Source: Desulfurococcaceae archaeon AG1 (GTDB lineage: Archaea > Thermoproteota > Thermoprotei_A > Sulfolobales > AG1). From it: DNA of 64,000 nucleotides. The stretch is from NCBI GenBank assembly GCA_003116855.1, contig BEWT01000006.1:1-64000 (forward strand), given 5' to 3'. Shown here in pieces: positions 8,203-17,241 of the stretch. Each line of letters begins with the position of its first letter. Positions within the stretch are counted from its first letter, which is position 1. A program made the translations under genes and the position numbers. The notes beneath the pieces are model-generated. The model ran no database searches. It worked only from the letters and a program-made list of their open reading frames with translations, and was not told the DNA's origin.

Positions 8203-9059
8203 GAGCTTCTCAGCCTCTTTACAACGCTCATTAGCCTCCTAACCCTCTCCGGATCTACGGGGTTCTGGGCTATGCCGTTGATTTTGAAATAGGTACCAAC
8301 TATGGCTCCATCTGCGTATCTCAGCAGCTTCTCAGCATTGTCTGGGTTTAGACCGCTTCCTATTAGGACTGGCATGTCCCCTGCTATCTCTTTAGCTAGC
8401 TTTACATCCTCAACGCTTGGAGGGTCTCCTGTCATTTTTCCTGTCACGATCACTGCGTCGGCTAGGTAGAAATCGCTCCACATAATATGGGTTGCTAGAT
8501 CTATGCCTGGGAAGACCTTGCTGTGCTTCTTAACCACGTCTGCGAAGAACTTGATATCCTCTGCCATCAGGATCTTTCTAAGCCTGAATAGATTGGCTGC
8601 TACACCATGATCTATCTCGCCGGTATCCCAGACAGTTGCTCCTGTATATAGACAGACCCTGATGAACTTAGCACCAGCAGCTTTTGCTATGCCTAGAGCT
8701 GCTCTAGTACCGTTATGTATCACCGTAATGCCTACCGGTATGCTTACGCTTTTAACAACCTCTCTTGCAGCCACGGCTTGGGCTGCTATCTCCTCTGGCG
8801 GTGTTCTCTCCCAACCGCTATAGTATGGTAGATCCCACATATTCTCAACAATAACCCCGTCGACCTCGTTCTCCTCATATATCCTGGCTTCCCTCACGGC
8901 CCTCTCGATCACGGTATCCATGGGCCAGCCCTCATATGCTGGAGAGCCTGGTAGAGGGAGTAGGTGAACCATGCCTATTATAGCCTTATCAACCTTGAAG
9001 AGTTCTTTAATAGACCACATTCTCTTAGAATAGAACCTTCTAGCCCAGTCCTCAACCAT
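8199..9059 (-). CDS. BtpA/SgcQ-family TIM-barrel protein
   Basis: The family hallmark IIGMVHLLPLPGSPAY occurs near the N-terminus, followed by VDGVIVENMWDLPY and a C-terminal phosphate-site-like GSGLNPDNAEKLL plus GAIVGTYFK. BtpA was named for photosystem I stability in cyanobacteria, but the family is widespread in organisms without photosynthesis and is probably a TIM-barrel enzyme acting on a phosphorylated sugar or nucleoside. I chose the ATG at 9059; the frame stays open to TTG at 9095. A TATA-like TGTTTAAAAATCC lies at about 9134-9146. It is the first gene of a two-gene operon with the PfkB kinase. Confidence 0.85.
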   Translation of the reverse strand: MVEDWARRFYSKRMWSIKELFKVDKAIIGMVHLLPLPGSPAYEGWPMDTVIERAVREARIYEENEVDGVIVENMWDLPYYSGWERTPPEEIAAQAVAAREVVKSVSIPVGITVIHNGTRAALGIAKAAGAKFIRVCLYTGATVWDTGEIDHGVAANLFRLRKILMAEDIKFFADVVKKHSKVFPGIDLATHIMWSDFYLADAVIVTGKMTGDPPSVEDVKLAKEIAGDMPVLIGSGLNPDNAEKLLRYADGAIVGTYFKINGIAQNPVDPERVRRLMSVVKRLRSS

Positions 9060-9608
9060 AAGCTCGAGATCCCGCCGCCTCACAAGAAACACCAAGGATT
9101 AGATAGCATGGAGGAATAAAGACACAGAGACCAAGGATTTTTAAACACTATTAAGCGATATCGATTCAAACCTATGAATCCCCGCTCCAGAACCCCTATA
9201 GAAGCACTCCTAGGAAGAAAACCATTCCAAGGAACATAAACAACAATATATAGATCAGTAGACATGTCAGTCAACCAGTAAACCCAATAGACCATAGCCT
9301 GTAAAGCCTATCTATATACTGACAGCTTAGAGCAGGAACCCTTCTCCCCCTAACCCTCTACCCTAGCAAGCCAGTTGGTATTATAGATGCTATACCCAGC
9401 TGTTATTCAGAGATGCTATCTCCTTTTGTTACGGAGCATTAATTTTCGATCGTCTCTTAGAAAAAGACTCTGTGTCTCTTGATACCCGGCTATTCTATCT
9501 CTACCTTGCTTTCAATCAATATTGCTACCTATAGCTTAGGAAGCGTTTTTCTTTAAAACGATATATTCTTCTCTATCTTCCTGCCTATCTATAGGAGCTA
9601 TTGATGTT

Positions 9609-9984
9609 ATGAGGATCAACGACCCAGGAGATCGAATCTTGTTACTAAATACAACCCTAGCCAGCACCAATAGATTGAGGATAGCGAAACTCGCAATACC
9701 CACACACCAAACCCTATGTAAGGGGAAGAAGGCAACCATCCCAGCATACAGCCTTAAAGCCATGGTAAAGAGGCTCGGAAGTAAAGGCTTGATATTGAGA
9801 ATCGACTGCGGGGTATGAGTATTAAGTCATAGGAAACATTGAGACTCTTAAGAAGTTAAGAGAGGTCTTTGTAAAGTATCATAAAGGTCCTCGACCCATA
9901 ATAGATATGCCGAGGAAAGCGGGGTTTACGGAGATCAAAACCCTAGGGATCCATGGAACCCATATTGGAAGCGTGACCATATAA
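9609..9984 (+). pseudogene. Relic gene, C-terminus resembles a SAM methyltransferase
   Basis: A frame from 9609 encodes residues ending KRLGSKGLILRIDCGV. After a frame change, bases from 9829 encode IGNIETLKKLREVFVKYHKG, then PRPIIDMPRKAGFTEIKTLG, then IHGTHIGSVTI and a stop. 'L..KAGF.EIK.LG' is the usual C-terminal strand pair of class I methyltransferases, and 'KGLILRID' resembles the preceding strand. The SAM-binding glycine loop is absent, so at best this is a decayed fragment. Confidence 0.3.
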
Positions 9985-10079
9985 TAGCGATTCGAAGATC
10001 TACTCAGGCTTGTTACAGGTGAGATAAGGTCTTTTTGTGTCTCCAGATATCTGAAGCTATTATAGTGATAGCTATATCG

Positions 10080-10800
10080 TTTATACTATATTGATCGGGG
10101 TTTTCTATGCGGTTTTCTTGGTTGGCACTGATCCTTAGGGATCTTGTTGATCGCTGTGGGAATCGTGGATCGAGGGTTGATCTTTGTTGATCCGGATCTT
10201 TTGAAAGATCCCGTTGGATTTATGGTGTTGTTAACTGGCACTTAATAACACCTGGTTAATTTTAACCTCTCCCCGCTAGATCAAAAAGATCACGAGGACC
10301 TTGAGAGATCCAGAAAGATCCTGGGGATCTAGGATCTCCACCTACGGTGTAATAGAATATGCAGTATAAACCGTGGGTCATGGGTTGTGGTGATACGCTA
10401 AATCAACGATCACGGGATCAAGGGCTTAGAATGGCTATATATATTGATGCTATGATCTGGGATCTGTTTAATTGTGGTATTACTCGGGGGTTTGATCGCT
10501 ATGTGTGGTTTGATTGATCGATAATCCTGCTTAGGGATCGACCGGGTAGTGGCTTGGCAGGCTTTTCAATGGGGTTATCTATCTATGGGTGTCTTGGTAT
10601 ATTGACTAGTATACGATCATAGGGATCGATCTTGAGTGATACCGTCCATCAAAAGATCCATGATCATTAGCTCTCATCGGCTATATGTTTTGGAGCTAAG
10701 ATCCCGGGATCTTTCTAGGATCGTATTACTCTGAGATCATATATAATATTGTTTAAATAGTATATAAGGATCTGGTGTTCCTCACCGATGCATAGATCGG
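10080..10800. repeat. GATC-dense non-coding segment
   Basis: By eye I count about 33 GATC tetranucleotides in ~720 bp, roughly one per 22 bp, well above tyrS in this window (about one per 70-80 bp) and far above chance. They occur in varied contexts (GGATCT, AGATCC, TGATCG) and are not a simple tandem repeat. No gene overlaps. Confidence 0.7.
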
Positions 10801-10816
10801 TAAATCTACCGATGCA
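10757..10816 (+). other. TATA-like box with downstream hairpin and direct repeat
   Basis: TTTAAATAGTATATAAGG (10752-10769) resembles a promoter. About 25 bp later ACCGATGCA occurs twice (10784-10792 and 10808-10816), and ATCGGTA/TACCGAT forms a 7-bp stem with a 4-base loop (10796-10813). This could be a small RNA or a protein-binding site; nothing else supports either. Confidence 0.3.
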
Positions 10817-11460
10817 CCAATCAATCAACCACTCATTGGAATAATCTCCCCAACCCTAGCGCTAGCTACTTGGCATCTCTACCCACTGCTATCCGGTAGC
10901 TTGGTGTATGCTATTCATTAATTACACATAGAAAACGCCAATAACCATGATCTGGATATATTATAGCGACACTGAATCCCTGTGGAAGTAATTCTTAGAA
11001 TGGCAAAATTAGAGGTAGGGTAGCTAGTACCCAGATTGAGGTCTAGGCTTTATAGCTATTAGTATCAAACACTGGTTGACGGGATCTAGGATCCTTTCTC
11101 CTTATCTTTTTTCTCTTTTCTTCTTGTTTCTTCCTTACAAGTCCTACTAATATGCTTGAATCCTCCTTCACTTCTCCTTAGATATAGGTTTGTTAGAGAG
11201 GGCTCAACAATTCTCCTAGCCTCACTCCTGGCAAGATCACCCGTTCTCCTTGGCAATAACATCCTCACTAACAAGGAGCTTAACAAAAACTCCTGACTAA
11301 ATCTCAAAGCACCATCAGGATCCAAGATCTTTGATCATTAGCGCTAGCCCCAAGAACCTATTCTTGCCTCAATAGCTATGAATCTCTTTCTAAGTCGATA
11401 ACCAAAGCCGCTGACGATACTATGATCTATATTATATATTATTAGGTGCTGCTAGCTCTG

Positions 11461-11841
11461 CTAAACAAGCCTTAGCCATCCCTTCTTAATCATCAATGTC
11501 ACTATCCTCCAAAACCTTCTCTCAGTAACATGCCTAGGATCGAAGCCCTTCTCGCTGAGAAGCCTCAACGCCTCATCATAAAGATAATCCATAAGATCTC
11601 TGTTAATAACACCTCCAGTAACCTCGAGCACAGCGTGCTCAACATCCCTATTACTCGGGTATGGCTTCTTACCACCACGATGCCCTCTAGATCTTCCGCT
11701 ATTCTTTACAACCTCTCTCAATAGATCCTCAGGAATTTGGGAGAATACATCGCCGGTCAACCACTCACCAATAATATATACCAAGGAGCCAAATCTATGC
11801 TGATCCCGTGTAGTTTTTACTCTATGGTTGTTGAAAAACAT
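11461..11841 (-). CDS. Uncharacterised protein, possibly DNA-binding
   Basis: 126 residues from an ATG at 11841, divergent from the MscS gene with only 36 bp between the starts. The N-terminal half is basic (SGRSRGHRGGKKPYPSNRD). The C-terminal half is predicted to be helical and amphipathic, ending LMIKKGWLRLV, a layout that could be a winged helix. I recognise no family. Length, start codon, clean frame and gene-like composition support a real gene; function is unknown. Confidence 0.5.
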   Translation of the reverse strand: MFFNNHRVKTTRDQHRFGSLVYIIGEWLTGDVFSQIPEDLLREVVKNSGRSRGHRGGKKPYPSNRDVEHAVLEVTGGVINRDLMDYLYDEALRLLSEKGFDPRHVTERRFWRIVTLMIKKGWLRLV

Positions 11842-11877
11842 ATTAAGATCTATTCATCACTATGTTGGTGATATAGA

Positions 11878-12492
11878 TTGAAGGACAATGCCTCCATAAC
11901 CAGGGGGTTCAGGAACTCAGCCATATTGCTGGTGGTGTGGATAGCAATCTATCTAATAATAAGCGCATCGATCAACGGCTACCTCTTACCACTACTAAGC
12001 AGAGGAGGACTGGAGGTCGCACAATACGCACCCTATATAAACATAATCCTGGCACTAGCCTTTGGCTACATGATAGTAAGAGCACTAGCCAACACTATAT
12101 ACTGGTCCCTCAGGGCTAGGTACGAACATTCTCAAGCATCTGCTGTAAGGAGCGTTATGATTATAATAGGTATAGGCGCCCTCCTAGCAGGAATCGCTGG
12201 AGGAGTTGCCGGAGGAGCTGCTGGCGTAGCCCTCGGAGGCTTCCTAGGAATCGTGATCGGCTTCGCATCACAACAAGTCCTAGGCCAGGCTGTGGCAGGG
12301 CTCTTCCTACTACTAGCCAGACCCGTGTCGATAGGAGATAGAGTAACAATAGCAGGCGAGACAGGGGTTGTTGATGACATATCACCACTATTCATAAAAA
12401 TAAAGAAAGACGACGGGACATTAATGCTTATACCAAATAACATGGCCATAGGCGCAAAAATACAGATTATAAAGAGACATGAAGAAACCTAG
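11878..12492 (+). CDS. Minimal MscS-type mechanosensitive channel
   Basis: 204 residues from a TTG. There are two N-terminal membrane helices (about 12-34 and 50-72), then a glycine/alanine-rich pore helix (GIAGGVAGGAAGVALGG, near 104-120) continuing into GFASQQVLGQAVAGLFLLL. The MscS beta domain follows, with RPVSIGDRVTI and the IPNN motif. The protein stops right after the beta domain, so the C-terminal alpha/beta cage of E. coli MscS (286 residues) is missing. Expected role: release of solutes on hypo-osmotic shock across the archaeal membrane. The 3' end faces the mini-FdrA gene of the opposite operon 13 bp away. Confidence 0.85.
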   Translation: MKDNASITRGFRNSAILLVVWIAIYLIISASINGYLLPLLSRGGLEVAQYAPYINIILALAFGYMIVRALANTIYWSLRARYEHSQASAVRSVMIIIGIGALLAGIAGGVAGGAAGVALGGFLGIVIGFASQQVLGQAVAGLFLLLARPVSIGDRVTIAGETGVVDDISPLFIKIKKDDGTLMLIPNNMAIGAKIQIIKRHEET

Positions 12493-12505
12493 GGGTCCGG
12501 GTTCC

Positions 12506-12682
12506 TCACATGATCTTTGATAAGATCTCCTCGAGATCTTTCTCAAGCCTCTCCCTAGGCCTCCACGAAACATGTATAACCCTCACACCCTGCCTAGCAA
12601 GCTCCCTCGAGAAATGCTCAAGCCCAATGCTAACCAGCCTTGGCTTCCCCCTAAGCAGATCCAATGCCTTCTCAACACCCAT
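12506..12682 (-). CDS. Small FdrA-domain protein (58 residues)
   Basis: From an ATG at 12682 the frame gives MGVEKALDLLRGKPRLVSIG, then LEHFSRELARQGVRVIHVSW, then RPRERLEKDLEEILSKIM and a stop. The core 'IG(L/V)E.F...L..QG..V..V.WRP' is typical of the short 'FdrA domain' proteins encoded beside full-length FdrA in many anaerobes. It starts 3 nt after the stop of the large FdrA gene, so it is the last gene of that operon. It probably forms a small subunit or swivel piece of the FdrA complex; the exact role is not established. Confidence 0.8.
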   Translation of the reverse strand: MGVEKALDLLRGKPRLVSIGLEHFSRELARQGVRVIHVSWRPRERLEKDLEEILSKIM

Positions 12683-12684
12683 GC

Positions 12685-14298
12685 CTAAAACCCCCTGAGA
12701 AACTCCCTAGAGAATATGTCTATCAAACCAGTATCACTTCTCCTCAGAGAGATCATAGCAGCGGCGAGAGCCATGGTAGCGTTTGTTGGGAGGATTATAA
12801 CGCCGAGCTCTCTTAGAACCCTCTCCTGGGATGCTAGATCCTGGGGATCCTGATCCGTACCAACAACATGGGCTAGAAAAACAATCCTCCTACCATTTTC
12901 CCTAGCAATCTCCATAGCCCTCTTAATAGCATCCACATGAACCCCAGCAGGATCTCTATGGGCTCCATAGCCTAGGACAAAGTCAAGCATGATCACAGCT
13001 ACCTCAGGATCTCTTGCTTCATCAACGATTCTCTTAAGCCTAATACTAGGATCTATCATTGGGTGAGCCCTCCCCTCGGTGAACTCCTCACCCCCAAGAT
13101 CTATAACCGTGTTCCCATAGCTCTTCCAAGGATCCCGTAGCCTCAGATCATCCCTCAAGGGCGAGTTAGACCAAATGTCGCCAACAAACCTGCTGAGAAT
13201 AACCATAGCCTCATAGGCAAACGTGCCTCCAGTGAAGAGACCCCTAATATATCTCTGCTCCTCTCTAAGCCCTGCAATAGCATCCTCTATAGCTTTGAGG
13301 ATTTTACCATCAATACTAAGGATCTTTTGAGCCTCACTATATAGGCTTGGATCAGTGATCCTAGCAGCCTCAAGGACAGCTGCATGTAGGGTTCTCGTCT
13401 GAACGATCCTCTTGCTAGCCTCTGGATCTAGAGTCTCTATCTCCCCGCCAACAAGGCATGTCACATAGCTCTTCCTACCCCTCGACGCTATATAATCAAA
13501 GATCATACGCTGGATCTCCCTAGAAGGGGGTTTGGAGATTATAGTCACAATGGATGTCCCAGGATCATTCTCGAACACGTCGATCGAGAACAACGTCATA
13601 AGACCCCCCACCTCTCTGCTAAGATCCCTACCACCAACACCAATACCGTGTGAAACACCCAACCCGATCCTGTGGAGAAGAACACTCACCTCCTGAAGCC
13701 CTGTACCAGAAGCCGAGATCACCCCTACAGAGCCTCTCCTAACAGCATTGGCGAAAGCTATTGCAACACCACCAATTATAGAAGTCCCAGCCTCTGGACC
13801 CATTAGGAGGAGGCCCTTCTCGTAGGCGTATCTCTTCATAGCAACCTCATCCTCTATAGGCACATGGTCGCTGAATAGGTGCACATGAACCCCTCTCTCT
13901 AGGAGCTTCATAACAACCTCTCTAGCATATCTACCTGGGATCGAGACCAGGGCTAGGTTTATATCTCTGTTTATATTGAGAGCTAGATCTAGATCCTCAT
14001 ATACCTCTAGACCCCTAGCCCCGGGCTGTGTGAGCAGCTCTTCCACAAGCCTCGATATATGGTCTATATCGGCATTATCCCCAAGCTTGAGAGCAACGAT
14101 CAGATCGTTTTCTCCAGCGTCTTCACCCTCGCTTGTTAGAAATCCCTCTCTAAGCATTAGATCCTTGTTAAGCCTGGTACCCATGGCTATAAAGGCGTCT
14201 ATAACACCGCTAACCTTTCTCAGCTCCTCGCCAATGTGGAGTAAATATACGGAATCCCTGTAAAGACCCTTCTTAACAATATTAATAACTCTAGGCAT
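12685..14298 (-). CDS. FdrA-like protein (succinyl-CoA-ligase-fold carbamoyl/acyl transferase)
   Basis: 537 residues from ATG 14298; a longer frame from 14358 would overlap the upstream cyclase gene by 50 bp and is less likely. The N-domain shows a CoA-binding-like fold (SIPGRYAREVVMKLLERGV; LMGPEAGTSIIGG). SASGTGLQEVSVLLHRIGLG resembles the SucD 'S.SGTL..E' site. The C-domain carries IDLGGEEFTEGRAHPMIDP and LDFVLGYGAH. FdrA of E. coli works with YlbE/YlbF in anaerobic allantoin use (oxamate-carbamoyl chemistry). No DUF1116 (YlbE) partner is visible in this window. It lies between a cyclase-family hydrolase and a small FdrA protein, so a ureide- or carbamoyl-related pathway is likely but the substrate is unknown. 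Confidence 0.8.
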   Translation of the reverse strand: MPRVINIVKKGLYRDSVYLLHIGEELRKVSGVIDAFIAMGTRLNKDLMLREGFLTSEGEDAGENDLIVALKLGDNADIDHISRLVEELLTQPGARGLEVYEDLDLALNINRDINLALVSIPGRYAREVVMKLLERGVHVHLFSDHVPIEDEVAMKRYAYEKGLLLMGPEAGTSIIGGVAIAFANAVRRGSVGVISASGTGLQEVSVLLHRIGLGVSHGIGVGGRDLSREVGGLMTLFSIDVFENDPGTSIVTIISKPPSREIQRMIFDYIASRGRKSYVTCLVGGEIETLDPEASKRIVQTRTLHAAVLEAARITDPSLYSEAQKILSIDGKILKAIEDAIAGLREEQRYIRGLFTGGTFAYEAMVILSRFVGDIWSNSPLRDDLRLRDPWKSYGNTVIDLGGEEFTEGRAHPMIDPSIRLKRIVDEARDPEVAVIMLDFVLGYGAHRDPAGVHVDAIKRAMEIARENGRRIVFLAHVVGTDQDPQDLASQERVLRELGVIILPTNATMALAAAMISLRRSDTGLIDIFSREFLRGF

Positions 14299-14308
14299 GG
14301 CCCGTAAC

Positions 14309-15202
14309 CTAGTCTGAACAGACAGCAACAAGCCTGCAGAAAGAAGCCTCAGCACCAACGATCTTTACAGGGAAGCCTGCTATCAGACACCTCCTATTAG
14401 CAACCTTATCTATATCGCCACCAGCATTCTCAACATGCAGGATCCCTTTGGGGAATAGGTAGGTGTGCATAAGCTGGTAATTCTCCGGCCACGGCATAAC
14501 CTCGTCAACATCCCTCCCAAACTTCTTCTTAAACTCGTTCACAATATCCTGCCTGATCCTCCTGATCACGGTATTGAGAGGATGATCCTGGGATACAGCG
14601 TCAACAGCGGTCCACCTGATCTTATTCTTGATCAGCCAGTCGGCGAACTCCTTCATAGGGCCTGGGTGTTTCAACATATACCTCACGGGATTAGCCTCAG
14701 CCCTATACCAAGCATACCTATCATAACCAGTCCTTATAACGAGGATATCATAGGGTTTGAGGGAGAGGTTATATGATTTGAGCTTCCTCTCGATCATATC
14801 AGAAGTATAGATATCAAGATCGCTCACCTCATCACTTATATCAACTATAACACCCTCACCTATCCAGTATTCAACAGGGATCGATGCTATATCAAGCCCA
14901 GCAGTGTCAAAGTGAAGCGGGCCATCCATATGCGTCCCTATATGGAATGGTGTCTGAATATACTGAGCATTCACACCATGCTCCTGAACAGTCTTGATCC
15001 ACCTGATCTCGAAGGGGGGATATGTGGGGAAGGGCGGTGTATTAGGACCTAGAGGTTGTGAAAGATCATAGACCTTTGCCTTTGACCAATCAATAACATC
15101 GCTCCAGTTATAGAGAGGCTTCCCCTTAGCCCTTATCTCTGCCAAGAACTCCTCAAGAATATTACCTGGTCTCGGTTTCCACTCACCGAAATATATAGAC
15201 AT
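14309..15202 (-). CDS. Cyclase-family metal-dependent hydrolase
   Basis: 297 residues of the cyclase/kynurenine-formamidase fold. The metal motif FHIGTHMDGPLHF (HxGTHxDxPxH) lies near residues 97-109, and a second site region includes VDAVSQDHPLN. Family members hydrolyse amide or cyclic amide bonds (kynurenine formamidase, isatin hydrolase, relatives). It is the first gene of a leftward operon, 10 bp before the FdrA-like gene, so its product probably supplies or consumes the FdrA substrate. Start: ATG at 15202, 190 bp from the divergent tes gene. Confidence 0.85.
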   Translation of the reverse strand: MSIYFGEWKPRPGNILEEFLAEIRAKGKPLYNWSDVIDWSKAKVYDLSQPLGPNTPPFPTYPPFEIRWIKTVQEHGVNAQYIQTPFHIGTHMDGPLHFDTAGLDIASIPVEYWIGEGVIVDISDEVSDLDIYTSDMIERKLKSYNLSLKPYDILVIRTGYDRYAWYRAEANPVRYMLKHPGPMKEFADWLIKNKIRWTAVDAVSQDHPLNTVIRRIRQDIVNEFKKKFGRDVDEVMPWPENYQLMHTYLFPKGILHVENAGGDIDKVANRRCLIAGFPVKIVGAEASFCRLVAVCSD

Positions 15203-15341
15203 AATGAGAACCCGTGATGATTAAATCTAGATAGCTAATATATTGTTTCCCATATATTAAAGCTACCTCTCACGCGGTGCAATGATGCCTAGGAAACACC
15301 GCCTCTAAGATCCTATCTCAATGCTAAACTAATAGCCCTGG

Positions 15342-15356
15342 TTTATATTTATATAC
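15342..15356 (+). promoter_or_regulatory. TATA box of tes
   Basis: TTTATATTTATATAC lies about 40-50 bp before the ATG at 15394. An AAGGTG motif at 15380-15385 provides a ribosome-binding site 8 nt upstream of the start. Confidence 0.6.
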
Positions 15357-15393
15357 CCCATTAACGCATATAGTAGGATAAGGTGTTAATGAG

Positions 15394-17241
15394 ATGCCGA
15401 TCGAGAACCTATTCCAAGTGACCGGTTCGGCCATAAAAAATGAGGCTAGCACCCATCACAGGGCTGCTACAATGCAGCTAGCTAAAGCCCTTCCATCTCC
15501 TGGAAAGTTTGATCCCTTGACAGGCACTGTGAAAATCGCTGGGAGGGAGATAAAGGTAGGAGGACCTCTTCCAAGCCTGGCTGAGGGCGAGAAACTGGTA
15601 AGGGTTACCCAGAGCCTCTGCCCATACTGTCAGAGGCTGCTTCCAGCAGTGATCTATGAGAGGGATGATAAGATATATCTAAGGAAAATATGCCCTGACC
15701 ATGGTAGCATAGACGAGCTTTACTTCGGCAACTCATACCTATACTACAAGTTCCTCTCAAAAGGCGTTGATGGTAAGGGGGCTAGGTATACATATACTGT
15801 AGCAGACGCCCCGTGTCCCTATAGCTGTGGACTATGCTCAATGCATGTGAGCCATTCAGCGTTAACCAACCTTGTTATCACAAATAGATGCGATCTTGAC
15901 TGCTGGTACTGCTTCTTCTTCGCTGAGAAGGCAGGATATGTTTATGAACCAACAATAGATCAGATCAAGTTCATGGTATCGCAGCTAATGAAACAGGGCG
16001 TTGCCACAGTGATCCAGATAACAGGTGGAGAGCCCACAATAAGAGAAGATCTACCACAGATCGTTAGAGAACTGAGAGCAATGGGTGTAACCCACATACA
16101 GCTAAACACACACGGAATAACATTTGCAAAGCTCTTCCACAAAGACCCAGACCTAGCCGTAAAATATGCTAGAGAGCTTAGAGAGGCTGGCGTCAATACC
16201 ATATACATGAGCTTCGACGGCGTCACACCACAAACCAATCCTAAGAACCACTATGAGGTTCCATTCACATTCGAAGTCTTCAGAAAAGCTGGGATGACCA
16301 GCGTAGTGCTTGTCCCAGTAGCAATAAAGTCTGTCAACGACCACGTATTCGGCGATATAATAAGGTTTGCAGCGAAGAACATGGATATAGTGAGAGCCGT
16401 TAACTTCCAGCCCGTAAGCCTCACCGGAATGATGAAGAGGTTCGAAAGGGAGAGGTATAGAATAACCATAGCAGACGCAATAATAAAGATAGAGGAGCAG
16501 ACAAACGGGCAGATTGATAGAGACTCGTGGTTCCCAGTACCAGCCTGTGTACCTATATCAGAATTCGCAGAAGCCCTCTCAGGCAAGTTTAAGTTCGAAA
16601 TGACATGCCACCCGCACTGCGGTGCCGGAAGCTATGTCTATGTTGTTAGAAAAGGATCTTCTGCCTATGACTACGAGTTCATCCCGCTAAGCAAAATGAT
16701 CGATCTCGAAGGTTTCCTTGAATACCTCCACCAGAAGAGCGAGGAACTGAGAGAGGGTAGGAGCAAGATACTGACAGGCTTAGGTCTTGCATGGAATGCC
16801 GTGACCAAGTTCATAAACTGGGAGAACGTGCCAGGAGAGATAAAGAAGATGCTTCCAAAAATGATCGTAGATATATTTGTCAAGCAGAGCTACGAGGCTC
16901 TCGGCGAGTTCCACTACAAGTTCCTCTTCCTAGGCATGATGCACTTCATGGACCAGTATAACTACGATGTAGAAAGGGTAATGAGGTGCGACATACACTA
17001 CACAATGCCCGACGGAAGAGTAGTACCCTTCTGCGCCTTCAACGTCCTGCCAGATATCTATAGGGATTATGTGCAGAAGCAATACTCAATGAGCTTTGAG
17101 GAGTATGAGAAGAAATACGGTCCCGGCAGGATCGGCGAGGTTATGAAGTTCAGAAGAACAAGGGACTATCTAGAAATGGTTAAGAAGCACCCGATATACC
17201 TAAGCCACTATCAGGAGTTCTTAAAAACAGATAGAAAGTAG
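15394..17241 (+). CDS. tes: Radical SAM tetraether lipid synthase (Tes)
   Basis: 615 residues matching the MJ0619/Tes family, which joins phytanyl chains of archaeol lipids to make tetraether (GDGT) membranes. Order of features: an N-terminal Cys-rich domain (CPYCQR near residue 73, CPDHGS near 100), a second Cys group (CPYSCGLCSMH), and the radical SAM motif C166-x3-C170-x2-C173 (CDLDCWYC). ITGGEPTIRED follows, and later cysteines (CVPIS, CHPHCG, and a final MRCDIHY/CAFN region) probably bind auxiliary clusters. A strong upstream TATA box and a stand-alone position suggest its own transcription unit. Tetraether lipids fit a hyperthermophile. The family call is strong; activity is inferred. 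Confidence 0.85.
   Translation: MPIENLFQVTGSAIKNEASTHHRAATMQLAKALPSPGKFDPLTGTVKIAGREIKVGGPLPSLAEGEKLVRVTQSLCPYCQRLLPAVIYERDDKIYLRKICPDHGSIDELYFGNSYLYYKFLSKGVDGKGARYTYTVADAPCPYSCGLCSMHVSHSALTNLVITNRCDLDCWYCFFFAEKAGYVYEPTIDQIKFMVSQLMKQGVATVIQITGGEPTIREDLPQIVRELRAMGVTHIQLNTHGITFAKLFHKDPDLAVKYARELREAGVNTIYMSFDGVTPQTNPKNHYEVPFTFEVFRKAGMTSVVLVPVAIKSVNDHVFGDIIRFAAKNMDIVRAVNFQPVSLTGMMKRFERERYRITIADAIIKIEEQTNGQIDRDSWFPVPACVPISEFAEALSGKFKFEMTCHPHCGAGSYVYVVRKGSSAYDYEFIPLSKMIDLEGFLEYLHQKSEELREGRSKILTGLGLAWNAVTKFINWENVPGEIKKMLPKMIVDIFVKQSYEALGEFHYKFLFLGMMHFMDQYNYDVERVMRCDIHYTMPDGRVVPFCAFNVLPDIYRDYVQKQYSMSFEEYEKKYGPGRIGEVMKFRRTRDYLEMVKKHPIYLSHYQEFLKTDRK

Larger units (their letters stand above)
9147..11460. 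other. Long non-coding stretch with relic and GATC-rich DNA
   Basis: More than 2 kb without a convincing intact gene. It holds a probable decayed gene (9609-9984), a GATC-dense segment (10080-10800), and a TATA-like box plus hairpin near 10757-10816. Frames at 9080-9295 and 11086-11325 (minus strand) are open but show no domain or conserved character. The rest is A/T-rich and unremarkable. Confidence 0.5.

Noticed and set aside
9080-9295. Minus-strand open frame upstream of the BtpA gene
   Set aside because: Overlaps the likely promoter of the BtpA-PfkB operon and has no coding character.
11086-11325. Minus-strand open frame of 79 residues with a Lys-rich end
   Set aside because: No domain, no clear start signal; the basic tail is what T/C-rich plus-strand DNA would give. 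Could be real but is not supported.
12510-12698. Plus-strand open frame covering the end of the FdrA operon
   Set aside because: It is the antisense of the 58-residue FdrA-domain gene, which has clear family character.
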